A DNA stretch of 64,000 bases from Bos javanicus (lineage: Eukaryota > Chordata > Mammalia > Artiodactyla > Bovidae). Below are positions 12,552 to 24,908 of this stretch, one piece after another. The position numbers and the translations under genes are program-made. Position 1 is the stretch's first letter, and every line of letters starts with the position of its first letter. The notes under the pieces are model-generated. The model worked only from the letters and a program-made list of their open reading frames with translations, did not search any database and was not told the origin of the DNA. The DNA lies in the NCBI RefSeq assembly GCF_032452875.1, contig NC_083876.1, positions 2,852,001-2,916,000 on the forward strand, given 5' to 3'.

Positions 12552-13565
12552 TTCATATCAAGATGGCAGAGTAGAAGGATGCATGATCATCTTTTCTTGT
12601 GAGAACTCCAAAACTGCAACTCACTGCTAAACAAACATCAACAGGAGAATGTTGTATCCTACCAAAAAAAGATACCCTACTCCAAGAGCAAGGGACAACT
12701 GCCAACAATACTGTAGGAGGGGTGAAATCACATTTAGAATCAAACCCCATATCTGCCAGAGATGCCAAGAGGGCTCAAACAAAACCCTGTGTGTGCCAGC
12801 ACACAGAGACCCCACAGAGACTGAGTGAGACCTGACTTTGAGTGTCTCAGTGTCTCCAGTGGAGGCGTGGTTCTGTAGTGGCCTACTGCAGGCACAGGTG
12901 CTCTTGCTGCAGCAGACCTCAGAAGTATGACATGTGGCATAAATCCTCCTCGAGGAGATCACCATTAATCCACCATACAGCTGCAGAGAAAACATCCCAC
13001 AAACTGGAGGACAATTCTATCAAAGAAGTTATCACACTATTGCAAAGGTTCTAGGGCCCACAACAGATTCCCCAACCTGGATATCTGGCAAAGGGACTGA
13101 GAATCTCCAGGGAATTTGACTTTGAAGGCCAGTGGGATTTGATTACAGAACTTCTGCAGGACTGGAAACCAGATGTTTTGAGGGCACAAACAAAAATTTT
13201 ATGGGCACCAGGACCCAGGAGAAAGGAGCAGTGACTCCACAAGAGATTGAGACAGACTTGCCCAGAAGTCTCTGGCAGAGGCTTGGATTGACAGTGTCTT
13301 CCTGTGGGGTCAGGCACTGACTACAACAGTCCTTTTGAAGGAGGTCACCATTTCCACCATTACCCCTACCTCAGGCCAAACTACAGGGAAGAAATATAGC
13401 CCACCCATCAATAGAAATTGGATTAAAGATTTACTGGGCATAGTCCGCTCATCTGAGCAAGACCAATTTCTCCACAGCCAGTCCCTCCCATCGGGAAGTT
13501 CCACAAACCACTTGTCCTTCTCCAACAGAGGGGAGACAGAATGAAAGCCACAATCACAGAAAACT
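12552..13565 (+). mobile_element. L1-like 5' leader fused to BovB
   Basis: The block starts 'catatcaagatggcagagtag' and includes 'ggacccaggagaaaggagca', 'agtctctggcagaggc' and 'ggattaaagatttactgggc'. From memory of laurasiatherian L1 5' UTRs, this looks like an L1-type leader, and it passes directly into BovB sequence at about 13566. No frame has coding character. A second copy of part of it, also tied to a BovB, is at 34804-35003. Confidence 0.6.
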
Positions 13566-13915
13566 AACCAAACTGATCACGTGAATCACTGCCTTGTTTT
13601 AACTCAATGAAACTATGAGTCATGATGTGTAGGGCCATCCAAGATGGACAGATCATGGTCGAGAGATCTGACAAAACATGGTCCACAGGAGAAGGGGGTG
13701 ACAAACCACTTCAGTATTCTTGCCTTGAGAACCCCATGAATCGTATGAAAGTCAAACAATATGACACTGAAAAATGAACTCCTCAGGTCGGTAGGCACCC
13801 AATGACCTACTGAAAAACAGCAGAGAAGTAACTCCAGAAGAAATGAAGAGGCTGAACCAAAGCAAAAACAATGCCCTGTTGTGGATGTGATTGCTTATGG
13901 AACTAAAATCCAATG
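13566..13915 (+). mobile_element. BovB leader and start of ORF2 region
   Basis: The sequence 'actcaatgaaactatgagtcatg', 'gacaaaccacttcagtattcttgcc', 'ccaggtcggtaggc'-like and 'aaagcaaaaacaatgcc' blocks match the region preceding the endonuclease in the BovB copies at 3836 and 58672. It stops before the endonuclease domain. Confidence 0.8.
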
Positions 13916-13944
13916 TCTCTAATACCCTTTGTTAAAATGAAGCA

Positions 13945-14172
13945 CATGTGTGTGGTGCTTTCTAAACTGCATCAGTCCTATAGGATTCTTTGTGATGCTA
14001 TGGACCATAGCCTGCCAGGCCCCTCAGTTCATGGGATTCTCTAGGCAAGAATACTGGAGTGGGTTGCCATGCTCTTCTCCAGGGGATCTTCCAACCCAGG
14101 GGTTGAATCCACATCTCTTCTGTCTTCACATTGGCAGGTGAATTCTATACCACAGTGTCACCAGGGAAGCCC
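13945..14172 (-). mobile_element. Bov-tA SINE, minus strand
   Basis: The Bov-A body and tRNA-like head lie on the minus strand, ending at 'cagggaagccc' (the head). The 29 bp beyond its 3' end (13916-13944) are 28/29 identical to the 29 bp beyond another Bov-tA at 45376-45593. Both SINEs also carry the variant 'accatagcctgccag'. Confidence 0.9.
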
Positions 14173-15905
14173 TAGCATATAATATATTGCCATATTTTTA
14201 AGTATTATTATTCACACATGGATTTCTACAACAATGATATCCTAAAATACATATTATATATATGTATCATTTGTATAAAATTTTAATTATTTATTTTCAA
14301 AGTATAGATAGGGCTCATAATTAACATTCATAAGTGTTAATGAAAGACTATGCAGTTTATGCATAGTTATTGCTAATAAATGTTTATTCCATCAAAAGGA
14401 CACACCAGTTATAATTTACTCATAGAGAAACTACTCATCTAGGGAGGTCATAAGATGGTGAAGGAATAGGATGGGAGACCACTTTCTCCCCCACAAATTC
14501 ATCAAAAGAACATTTAAACGCTGAGCAAATTCCACAAAACAACTTCTGAATGCCGGCAGAGGACATCAGGCACCCAGAAAAGAAGCCGTGTCTTTAAAAG
14601 GAGGTAGGAGAAAATATAAAAGACAAAAAAGAGACAAAAGAGGTAGGGATGGAGCTCTGCCCCGGGAAGGGAGTCTTAAAAAGAGAGAAGTTTCCAAACA
14701 CCAGGAAACACTCTCACTACTGAGTCTGTGGCGAGCCTTGGAACCACAGAGGGCAACATAACTGGGAGGAAAAATAAATAAATAATTAAAACCCACAGAT
14801 TACATGCCCAAGGGTAACTCTCCCAGTGGAGATGTAGCGCAGATGCCTTCACCTGCCACTAGCAAGTGGGGGCTGGGCAGAGAGGCAAGGGCTGCGTTGC
14901 TTAGAGTAAGGACCAGGTCTGAATACCCCGAGGACAATCTGATGGAATTAACTTGGGCTAGCAAACCAGACTGTGGGATAGCTACCACATGAAAAGCCCT
15001 AACCTAAGACACCACCAGGCACGCTCACAGAACAAAGGACTGAGCAGAGCTAGCCCGCTGCAGACCATCCCCCTCTGGTGACAGGCAGCCAGAACCCAAA
15101 GTGGGCAATCACAGCCCCAGAGAGACATTATCTACCAAACTGCAAGCAGGCTTCTTTGCTAACTAAGACTTCTTGGGATTCTGGATGGTCAACATCTACC
15201 TGAGAAGGTGCGCTGGTTGTACACCTAGAAAACCCAGTGACAGGGACGGGGGAGGCGATAAGTTGCAGCAACCTAGCTCGCCAAACACCTCATCACCTGA
15301 GCTGCTCGGACCTGGGAAGGACACAAAACACAGGCCCAACTGAGCCTGCACCTATAAGGACTACCTGAGTGCCTGAACCTGAGCAGGTTAGACCTGGAAG
15401 GTGCATGCAGCCCAGGGCCAGTCTCAGATAGTTCCCGGTGGAGCAACCTAGAGCCTGAGCAGTGTGGCCAGGGAGGGCACATGTGCTGTGAGTGGGGCAG
15501 GCCTAGTGTGGCTGAAAGACTGTGAGCACACACCAGTGTTATTTGTTTGGAGCGTCCCTCCCTCCCCACAGTGCAACTGAACAAGTGAGCCTAAAAAAGT
15601 GTCCACCACCGCCCCTTGTGTCAGGGTGGAAATGAAGAGACCAGCAAACAGAAGAAGCTGAAATAGAGGGAACCACCTTTGAGTGACAGATGCAATAGAT
15701 TAAAACCATATAGTTAGTACGACTACATAGGAAGGGGCCTAAAGATCTTGAGGAATATAAGCCGGGTCAAGGAACTATCTAAAAATGAACTGACCCCACA
15801 TTGCCCAAAACAACACCAGAGAAAGTCCTAGATATATTTCTACTAGTTTTACTATCATTCTTTTTTTTTTTAATTGTTTTTTTTTTTTTTTTAATTTGAA
15901 GTCCT

Positions 15906-16412
15906 CTATTCAAAAGCAGAGACATTACTTTGCCAACAAATGTTCATCTAGTCAAGGCTATGGTTTTTCCTCTGGTCATGTATGGATGTGAGAGTTGGAC
16001 TATGAAGAAGGCTGAGCACCAAAGAATTGATACTTTTGAACTGTGGTGTTGGAGAAGACTCTTGAGAGTCCCTTGGACTGCAAGGAGATCCAACCAGTCC
16101 ATTCTGAAGGAGATCAGCCCTGGGATTTCTTTGGAAGGAATGATGCTAAAGCTGAAACTCCAGTACTTTAGCCACCTCATGTGAAGAGTTGACTCATTGG
16201 AAAAGACTCTGATGCTGGGAGGGATTGGGGACAGGAGGAAAAGGGGATGACAGAGGATGAGATGGCTGGGTGGCATCACTGATTTGATATACGTGAGTCT
16301 GGGTGAATTCCTAGAGTTGGTGATGGACAAGGAGGCCTGGCGTGCTGCGATTCATAGGGTCGCAAAGAGTCGGACATGACTGAGCAACTGAACTGAACTG
16401 AACTGAACTGAT
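15906..16412 (+). mobile_element. BovB 3'-end insertion in L1 5' UTR
   Basis: Inserted at the L1 phrase 'aagtcctctatt|actcctttaa', it runs from 'tcaaaagcagagacattac' through the ORF2 end to a (ctgaa)4 tail. The readable frame 15930-16184 gives the ORF2 C-terminus with YGCESWTMKKAE and ELWCWRRLLRVPWTARRS. No clear target duplication is visible beyond 3-4 bp. Confidence 0.9.
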
Positions 16413-17632
16413 TACTCCTTTAATTTTCATTTTTATAATCTACTATTACTTTGCAAAAAAAAAAAAAAAAAAAGACCCTGTTTTTAAAGCAAACTTCATA
16501 TATGTATATACATTTTTAAAATAATTGTTGTGACTTTTTTTTTCTTTTCTTTAATATTGTATTTTTGAAAATCCAACCTCTACTCTAGATTTTTAATCTT
16601 TGCTTTTTGGTATTTGTTATCAATTTTGTACCTTTAAGAACCCAATCTTCAGTACCCATTTTTACTTGGAAGCAAGATTACTGACTTGACTGCTCTCTCC
16701 CCCTTTGGACTCTCTTTTTTCTCCACCAGGTCGCCTCAATTTCCTCCCTCCCCTTTCTCTTCTCTACCCAACTCTGTGAATCTCTTTGTGTTTTTCAGAT
16801 GGTGGAGAACACTTAAGGAACTGATTACTGGCTGGATCTGTCTCTCTCCTTTTGATTCCCCTCTTTATCCTCCTGGCTACTTCTATCTCCTTCTTCCCTC
16901 TTCTCTTCTCTATATAACTCTGTACATCTCTGAGCAATCCAGACTGTGGAGCACACATAAAGAAGTGATTACTGGCTAGCTTGGTCTCTCCTCTTTTGAT
17001 TCTACCTCATCTCATTTGGGTCACCTCTAACTCCCTCCTACCTCTTCTCTTCTCCATGTAACTCTGTGAACCTCTCTGGGTGTCCCTCACTGTGGAGAAA
17101 CTTTTCATCTTTAACCTTGATGTTTTATCAATGGTGCTGTACAGATGGAGAAGTCTTGAGACTACTGTAAAAATAAGACTGAAAACCAGAAGCAGGTGGC
17201 TTATGTCCAAATCCTGAGAACACCAGAGAACTCCTGACTCCAGGGAACATGAATCAACAGGAGCTAATCAAATGCCTCCATACCTACACTGAAACCAAGC
17301 ACCACCCAAAGGCCAACAAGTTTCAGAGTAAGACATACCATGAAAATTCTCCAGCAACACAGGAACACAACCCTGAGCTTTAAGATACAGCTGCCCAAAG
17401 TTACTCCAAACCCATTGACATCTCATAACTCATTACTGGACACTTCATTGCACTCCAGAGAGAAGAAATCCAGCTCCACCCTCCATAACACCAACACAAG
17501 CTTCTCTAACCAGGAAACCTTGACAAGCCACCCGTACAACCCCACCCACAGCAAGGAAACTCCACAATAAAGAGAACTCCACAAACTGCCAGAATACAGA
17601 AAGGCCACCCCAAGCACAGCAATATAAACAAG

Positions 17633-18510
17633 ATGAAGAGACAGAGGAATACCCAGCAGGTAAAGGAACAGGATAAATGCCCACCAAACCAAAGGAGAAA
17701 GAGATAGGAAATCTACCTGATAAAAAATTCCGAATAATCATGTGAAAATGATCCAAAATCTTGAAATCAAAATGGAATCACAGATAAACAGCCTGCAGAC
17801 AAGGATTGAGAAGATGCAAGAAAGGTTTAACGAGGACCTAGAAGAAATAAAAAAGAGTCAATATATAATGAATAATGCAATAAATGAGATCAACAAATAG
17901 TAGAATAATGGAGGCAGAAGATAGGATTAGTGAATTAGAAGACAGAATGGTAGAAATAAATGAATCAGAGAGAAAAAAAGAAAAACGAATTAAAAGAAAT
18001 GAGGACAATCTCAGAGACCTCCAGGACAATATTAAATGCCCCAACATGCAATTCATAAGAGTTCCAGAAGAAGAAGACAAAAAGAAAGACCATGAGAAAA
18101 TACTTGAGGGGATAATAGTTGAAAACTTCACTAAAATGTGGAAGGAAATAATCACCCAAGTCCAAGAAACCCAGAGAGTCTCAAAAGGATAAACCCAAGG
18201 TGAACCACCACAAGACACATATTAATCAAATTAACAAGGGTCAAACACAAAGAACAAATATTAAAAGCAGCAATGAAAAACAACAAATAACACAAGGGGA
18301 TTCCTATAAGGATAACAGCTGATCTTTCAATATAAACTCTTCAGGCCAGGAGGGAATGGCAGGACATAAAGTGATGAAAGAAAATAACCTACAGCCCAGA
18401 TTATTGTACCCATCAAGGATCTCATTCAAATATGAAGGAGAAATCAAAAGCTTTACAGACAAGCAAAAGCTGAGAGAATTCTCCAACAAATGCTAAATGA
18501 TCTTCTCTAG
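17633..18510 (+). pseudogene. L1 copy 1 ORF1 (RNA-binding chaperone), broken
   Basis: The start ATG lies in 'agatgaagagacag'. The family protein is a trimeric coiled-coil nucleic-acid chaperone that coats L1 RNA. Here a coiled-coil-like EDRISELEDRMVEINESER stretch and an RRM-region phrase (EEEDKKKDHEKILEG) are readable in 17884-18192. Comparison with copy 2 shows a 17-nt deletion near 17889, a short deletion before 17700, stops after 18189, and a ~20-nt loss near the end. It is not translatable as one protein. Confidence 0.85.
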
Positions 18511-18560
18511 ACAGGAAACACAGAAAGGGTGTATAAACTTGTACCCAAAACAATAACATA

Positions 18561-21500
18561 AGTGGCAACGGGATCATACTTATCAATAATTAACTTAAAT
18601 GTAAATGGGTTGAATGCTCCAACCAACAGAAAAAGACTGGCTGAATGTTTACAAAAACAAGACCTCTATATATGTTGTCTATAAGAGACCCACCTCAAAA
18701 CAGGGGACACATACAGACTGAAAGTGAAGGCTGGAAAAGATGTTCCAGGCAAATAGAGACCAAAAGAAAGCAGGAGTAGCAATACCCATATCAGATAAAA
18801 TAGGCTTTAAAACAAAGGCTGAGAAAGAGACAAAGAAGGACACAACATATTGATCAAAGGATCAATCCAAGAAGAAGATATAACAATTATAAATATATAC
18901 GCACCCAACATAGGAGCACCACAATATGTAAGACAAATGCTAACAAGTATGAAAGGGGAAATTAACAATAACACAATAATAGTGGGAGACTTTAATACCC
19001 CACTCACACCTATGGATGAATCAACTAAACAGAAAATTAACAAGGAAACACAAACTTTAAATGATACAATAGACCAGCTAGACCTAATTGATATGTTTAA
19101 GAAATTTCATCCCACAACAATGAATTTCACCTTTTTTCTCAAGCATATACGGAACCTTCTCCAGGATAGATCACATCCTGGGCCATAAATCTAGCCCTGG
19201 TAAAAAAAAAAAAAAAATTGAAATCTTTCCAAGCATCATTTCTGATAACAATGCAGTAAGATTAGATCTCGATTACAGGAGAAAAACTATTAAAAATTGC
19301 AACATATGGAGGCTGAACAACTTGCTGCTGAATAACCAACAAATCACAGAAGAAATCAAAATATGCACAGAAATGAAAGAAAATTAAAACACAACAACCT
19401 AAACCCTGTGGGATACTGTAAAAGCAGTGCTAAGGGGAAAGTTCATAGCAATACAGACATACCTCAAGAAACAAGAAAAAAGTCAAATAAATAACCTAAC
19501 TCTACACCTGAAGCAACTAGGAAAGGAAGAAATTAAGAACCCCAGCATTAGTAGAAGGAAAGAAATCTTAAAAATTAAGGCAGAAATAAATGCAAAATAA
19601 ATAAAAGAGACCATAGCAAAAGTCAACAAAGCCAAAAGCTGCTTCTTTGGGAGGATAAATAAAATTGACAAACCATTAGCCAGACTCATCAAGAAACAAA
19701 GGGAAAAAAATCAAATCAGTACAATTAGAAATGAAAATGGAGAGATCACAACAGACAAGAGAGTAATACAAAGGATCTTAAGAGCTACTATCAGCAATTA
19801 TATACCAATAAAATGGACAACTTGAAAGAAATGGACAAATTCTTAGAAAAGTACAACTTTCCCAAACTGAATCAGGAAGAAATAGAAAATCTTAACAGAC
19901 CTATCACAAGCAAGGAAATTGAAACTGTAATCAGAAATCTTCCAGCAAACAAAAGCCCAGGTCCAGACTGCGTCACAGCTGAATTCTACCAAAAATTTAG
20001 AGAAGAGCTAACACCTATCCTACTCAAACTCTTCCAGAAAATTGAAGAGGAAGGTAAACTTCCAAACTCATTCAATGAGGCCACCATCACTCTAATACCA
20101 AAACTAGACAAATATGCCACAAAAAAAGAAAACTACAGGCCAATATCACTGATGAACATAGATGCAAAAATCCTTAACAAAATTCTAGCAAACAGAATCC
20201 AGCAACACATTAAAAAGATCATACAGCATGACCAAGTGGGCTTTATCCCAGAGATGCAAGTATTCCTCAATATCCGCAAATCAATGTAATATACCACATT
20301 AAAAAATTGAAAAATAAAAGCCATATGATTATCTCAATAGATGCAGAGAAATCCTTTGACAAAATTCAACATTCATTTATGATAAAAACTCTCCAGAAAG
20401 CAGGAATAGAAGGAACATACCTCAACATAATAAAAGCTATATATGACAAACCCACAGCACACATTATCCTCAAAGGCGAAAAATTGAAAGCATTTCCCCT
20501 AAAGTCAGGAACAAGACCAGGGTTACCACTTTCACCATTACTATTTAACATAGTTTTGGAAGTTTTGGCCACAGCAATCAGAGCAGAAAAAGAAATCAAA
20601 GGAATCCAAATGGGAAAAGAAGAAGTAAAACTCTCACTGTTTGCAGATGACATGATCCTCTACATAGAAAACCCTAAAGACTCCACCAGAAAAGTATTAG
20701 AACTAATCAATGAATATAGTAAAGTTCTAGGATATAAAATCCACACATAGAAATCCCTTGCATTCCTATACACTAAAAATGAGGAAATAGAGAAATTAAG
20801 GAAACAATTCCATTCACCATTGCAACGAAAAAAATAAAATACTTAGGAATACATCTACCTAAAGAAACTAAAGACCTATATATAGAAAACTGTAAAACAC
20901 TGGTGAAAGAAATCAAAGAGGACACTAATAGATGGAGAAATATACCATGTTCATGGATTGGAAGAATCAATATATTGAAAATGAGTATACTACCCAAAGC
21001 AATCTCTAGATTCAATGCAATCCTGATCAAGCTACCAATGGTATTTTTCACAGACCTAGAACAAATAATTTCACAATTTGTATGCAAATACTAAAAATCA
21101 TGAATAGCCAAAGTAATCTTGAGAAATAAGAATGGAACTGGAAGAATCAACCTGCCTGACTTCAGAATCTACTACAAAGCCACAGTCATCAAGACCGTAT
21201 GGTACTGGCACAAAGACAGAAATATAGATCAATGGAACAAAATAGAAAGCCCAGAGATAAATCCACACACCTATGGACACCTTATTTTTGACAAAGGATG
21301 CAAGAATATACAATGGATTAAAGACAATCTCTTTAACAAGTGGTGCTGGGAAAACTGGTCAACCACTTGTAAAAGAATGAATTAGAACACTTTCTAACAC
21401 AATACATAAAAATAAACAGAAAATGGATTAAAGATCTAAACATAAGACCAGAAACTATAAAACTCTTAGAGGAGAACATAGGCAAAACACTCTCCGACAT

Positions 21501-21745
21501 ACATCACAGCAGGATCCTCTATGACCCACCTCCCAGAATATTGGAAATAAAAGCAAAAATAAAGAAATGGCACCTAATTAAAAGCTTCTGCACAACAAAG
21601 GAAACTATAAGCAAGGTGAAAAGACGGCCTTCAGAATGGGAGAAAATAATAGTGAATGAAGCAACTGACAAAGAACTAATCTCAAAAATATACAAGCAAC
21701 TCCTGCACCTCAATTCCAGGAAAATGACCCAATCAAAAAATAGGT
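18561..21745 (+). pseudogene. L1 copy 1 ORF2 (endonuclease-reverse transcriptase), broken and truncated
   Basis: The expected start codon is GTG rather than ATG at 18561-18563. The endonuclease QETH motif is hit by a stop (taagag near 18682). The frame 18850-19188 shows IIVGDFNTPLTPMD; 19813-20289 shows SPGPD and NYRPISLMN; 20307-20750 shows the palm motif IISIDAEKSFDK and the catalytic LFADDMILY. An A-run near 19202-19217 and stops throughout break it. The C-terminal domain is missing past 21745. Confidence 0.87.
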
Positions 21746-23329
21746 CAGAGGGAGGAGCTAAGATTGCAGAGGAATAGGACGGGGAGAACACTTTCTCCCC
21801 CACAAATCCATCAAAATAACATTTAAATGCCAAGTAAATTCCACAAAACAACTTCTGAATGCTGGCAGAGGACATCAGGCACCCAGAAAAGCAACGCATT
21901 GTCTTTGAAAGAAGGTAGGAAAAAATATAAAAGACAAAAAAAGAGACAAATGAGGGAGGGAAGGAGGTCCGTCCCAGGAAGGGAGTCTTAAAAAGAGAGA
22001 AGTTTCCAAACACCAGGAAACATTCTCACTGCCAAGTCTGTGCCGAGCCATGGAAGCACAGAGGGCAACATAACAGGGAGGAAAAATAAATAAACAATTA
22101 AAACCCACAGATTTCGAGCCCTATGGTAACTCCCCCAGCGGAGAAGCAGCGCAGAAGCCTGTATCCACCATTAGCAAGCGGGGGCTGGGCAGGGAGGCGC
22201 GGCGCAGGTTGCATCGCTTAGAGGAACCATCTGGCCTGAATACCCAGAGCGCTACCTGAGTGAAATAATTTGGGCTAGCAAACCAGACTGTGGGATATCT
22301 ACCACGCGAAAAGCCAGCCTTAACCTGAGACACTGCCAGGCCTGCGCATGGAACAAAGGACTGAACAGAGAGAGCCGGCTGCAGACTGTCCCCCTCCAGT
22401 GACAGGCAGCCAGAACTGGAAGGGGGCAATCGCAGCCCCAGAGACACATTATCTACAAAACTGTAAGCAGGCTTCTTTGCTAACTAAAACTTCTTGGGGT
22501 TCTGGACAGTCAAAATCCGCCTGAGAAGGTGCGCCGGTTGTACACCCAGATAACCGAACGGCAGGGAGGCGACAAGTTGCAGCAACCATGCTTGCCACAC
22601 ACCTCATCACCTGAGCTGCTCAGACCTGGGAAGGGCACAAAATGCAGGCCCAACCAAGTCTGTGCCTCTGAGGACTAACCGAGTGCCTGAACCTGAGCGG
22701 CTTAGACCTGGCAGGTGCAAGCAGCCCAGGGTGGGCTGCAGATGGTTCCCAGGGGAGCAACCTAGAGCCTGAGCAGTGTGGGCAGGGAGGCTACACGCGC
22801 CATGAGCAGGGGCAGGCCTAGTGTGGCTGAGGCACTGGGAGCACACACCAGTCTTATTTATTTGCAATGTCCCTTCCTCCCCACAGCACGACTGAACAAG
22901 TGAGCCTTAAAAAAAAAAAAAAAAAAAAAGGTGTCCACCACCACCCCCTTTGTATCAGGGCAGAAATCAGACACTGAAGAGACCAGCAAACAGAAGAAGC
23001 TATAACAGAGGGAACTGCCTTGGAAGCGAATGGCAATAGATTAAAACCCCATGGTTAGTACCAACTACATAGGAAGGGGCCTATAGATCTTGAGAAATAT
23101 AAGCCGGAACAAGGAACTAGCCAAAAATTAACTGAACCCGCAATACCCACAACAACACCAGAGAAAGTCCTATATATGTTTTTACTATTTTTATGATCAT
23201 TCTTTCTTTCTTTTTTTTTTTTAATTTTTAAAAAAAATTTTAAGTCCTCTATTACTCCTTTAATTTTCACTTTTATAACCAACTACTACTTTGCAAAAAA
23301 AAAAAAAGACACTTTTTTTAAAGCAAACT

Positions 23330-23935
23330 TCATATATATATTTTTTATAACTTTTGTGACCTTGTTTTTTTTTTTCTTCTTTTCTTTAATATTGTATTTT
23401 TGAAATTCAAAACTCTGCCCTAGATTTTTAATTTTAGCTTTTTGGTATTTGTTATCAATTTTGTACCTATTTTTTTTTTAATAACTTTTGTGACTTTATT
23501 TTTCTCTCTCTCTCTTTCTTTCTCTTCATCTTTTCTTGACATTGTATTCCTGAAATTCCAAGCTCTACTCTAGATTTTTTATTTATGCTTTTTGGTATTT
23601 GTTATCAATTTTGTACCTGTATCTTCTTTATAAATTTTGTGACATTGTTTGTTTTTGTTTTTCTTTTTCTCCTTCTTTTCTTTAACATTGTGTTTTTGAA
23701 ATTCCAAACTCTACTCTAGATTTTTAACTTTTGTCTTTTGGTATTTGTTATCAATTTTTTACCTATATTTTCTTTATAATTTTTTTGAGTTTGTTTGTTT
23801 TTTTCTTTCCTTTTCTTTTTCTCTCCTTCTTTTCCTTCTTCTTTTCTTTAACATTGTATTTTTGAAATTCCAAACTCTACTCTAGATTTTTAATTTTTGC
23901 TTTTAGGTAATTGTTACCAAGTTTGTACCTTTAAG
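23330..23935 (+). repeat. Four tandem T-rich monomers in the L1 5' UTR
   Basis: Four units carry the anchor 'attccaaactctactctaga' (or variants) followed by 'ggtatttgttatcaattttg'. They start near 23389, 23538, 23681 and 23851, with spacing of about 143-170 bp due to variable T/C runs. L1 copy 1 has one such unit (about 16548-16640), and the minus-strand L1 at 48804-51908 has four. Position upstream of ORF1 suggests promoter-type monomers, but no function is shown. Confidence 0.8.
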
Positions 23936-24908
23936 AACCCAATCTTCAGCAACCATTTTTTTACTAGGGAGCGAGATTACTGGCCTGACTGCTCTCTCCC
24001 CCTTTGGACTCTCCTTTTTTTCCACCAGGTAGCCTGTGTCTCCTCCCTAACCCCTCTCTACTCTACCCAACTCTGTGGATTTCTGTGTGTTCCAGACGGT
24101 GGAGAACACTTAGGGAACTTATTACTGGCTGGATCTCTCTCTCCTTTTCATTCCCCCTTTTATCCTCCTGGCCACCTCTGTCTCCTTCCTCCCTCTTCTC
24201 TTCTCTGTATAACTCCGTGAACATCTCTGAGCGGGCCAGTTGTGGAGTGCACCTAAGGAAGTGATTACTGGCTAGCCCACTCTCTCTTCTATTGATTCCA
24301 CCTCATCTCATCCGGGTCACCTCTGACTCCCTCCTCCCTCTTCTCTTCTCCATATAACGCTGTGAAACTCTCTGGGTGACCCTCACTGTGGAGAACTTTT
24401 CATCATTAACCTAGATGTTTTATCAATGGTGCTGTATAGAAGGAGAAGTTTTGAGACTACTGTAAAAATAAGACCGATAACTGGAAGCAGGAGGCTTAAG
24501 TCCAAACCCTGACTCGAGGGAACATTAATTGACAGAAGCTCATCAAATGCCTCCATACTGACACTGAAACCAAGCACCATAGAAGGGCCAACAAGTTCCA
24601 GGGCAAGACATACCAAACAAATTCTCCAGAAAAACAGGAACACAGTCCTGAGCTCCAATATACAGACTTCCCAAAGTCACCCCAAAACCATAGACATCTC
24701 ATAACTCATTACTGGACACTCCATTGCACTTCAGAGAGAAGAAATACAGCCCCACCCACCAGAACACCGACACAAGCTTCCCTAACTAAGAAACCTTGAC
24801 AAGCCACCTGTACAAACCCACACATTGTGAGGAAATGCCACAATAAAGAGAACTCCACAAACTGCCAGAATACAGAAAGGACACCCCAAACTCAGCAATT
24901 TAAACATG

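Larger units (their letters stand above)
14442..21745 (+). mobile_element. L1 copy 1: complete 5' UTR, broken ORF1 and ORF2, no 3' end
   Basis: The copy starts with the ruminant L1 5' end (gggaggtcataagatggtg), has a ~3.1-kb 5' UTR interrupted by a BovB 3' end at 15906-16412, then ORF1 (17633-18510) and ORF2 (18561-21745). ORF2 is cut near its C-terminal third, exactly where L1 copy 2 starts, and the missing 3' end is not found after copy 2. Its 5' UTR has only one copy of the T-rich monomer that occurs four times in copy 2. Confidence 0.9.

Noticed and set aside
21519..22013. 164-aa minus-strand open frame
   Set aside because: It spans the junction of L1 copy 1 ORF2 and L1 copy 2 5' UTR in antisense, so it is a chance frame.
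23330..23935. Regularly spaced repeats that could suggest a CRISPR-like array
   Set aside because: Units are directly abutting, imperfect and T-rich inside an L1 5' UTR in a mammalian genome, with no unique spacers and no cas genes.
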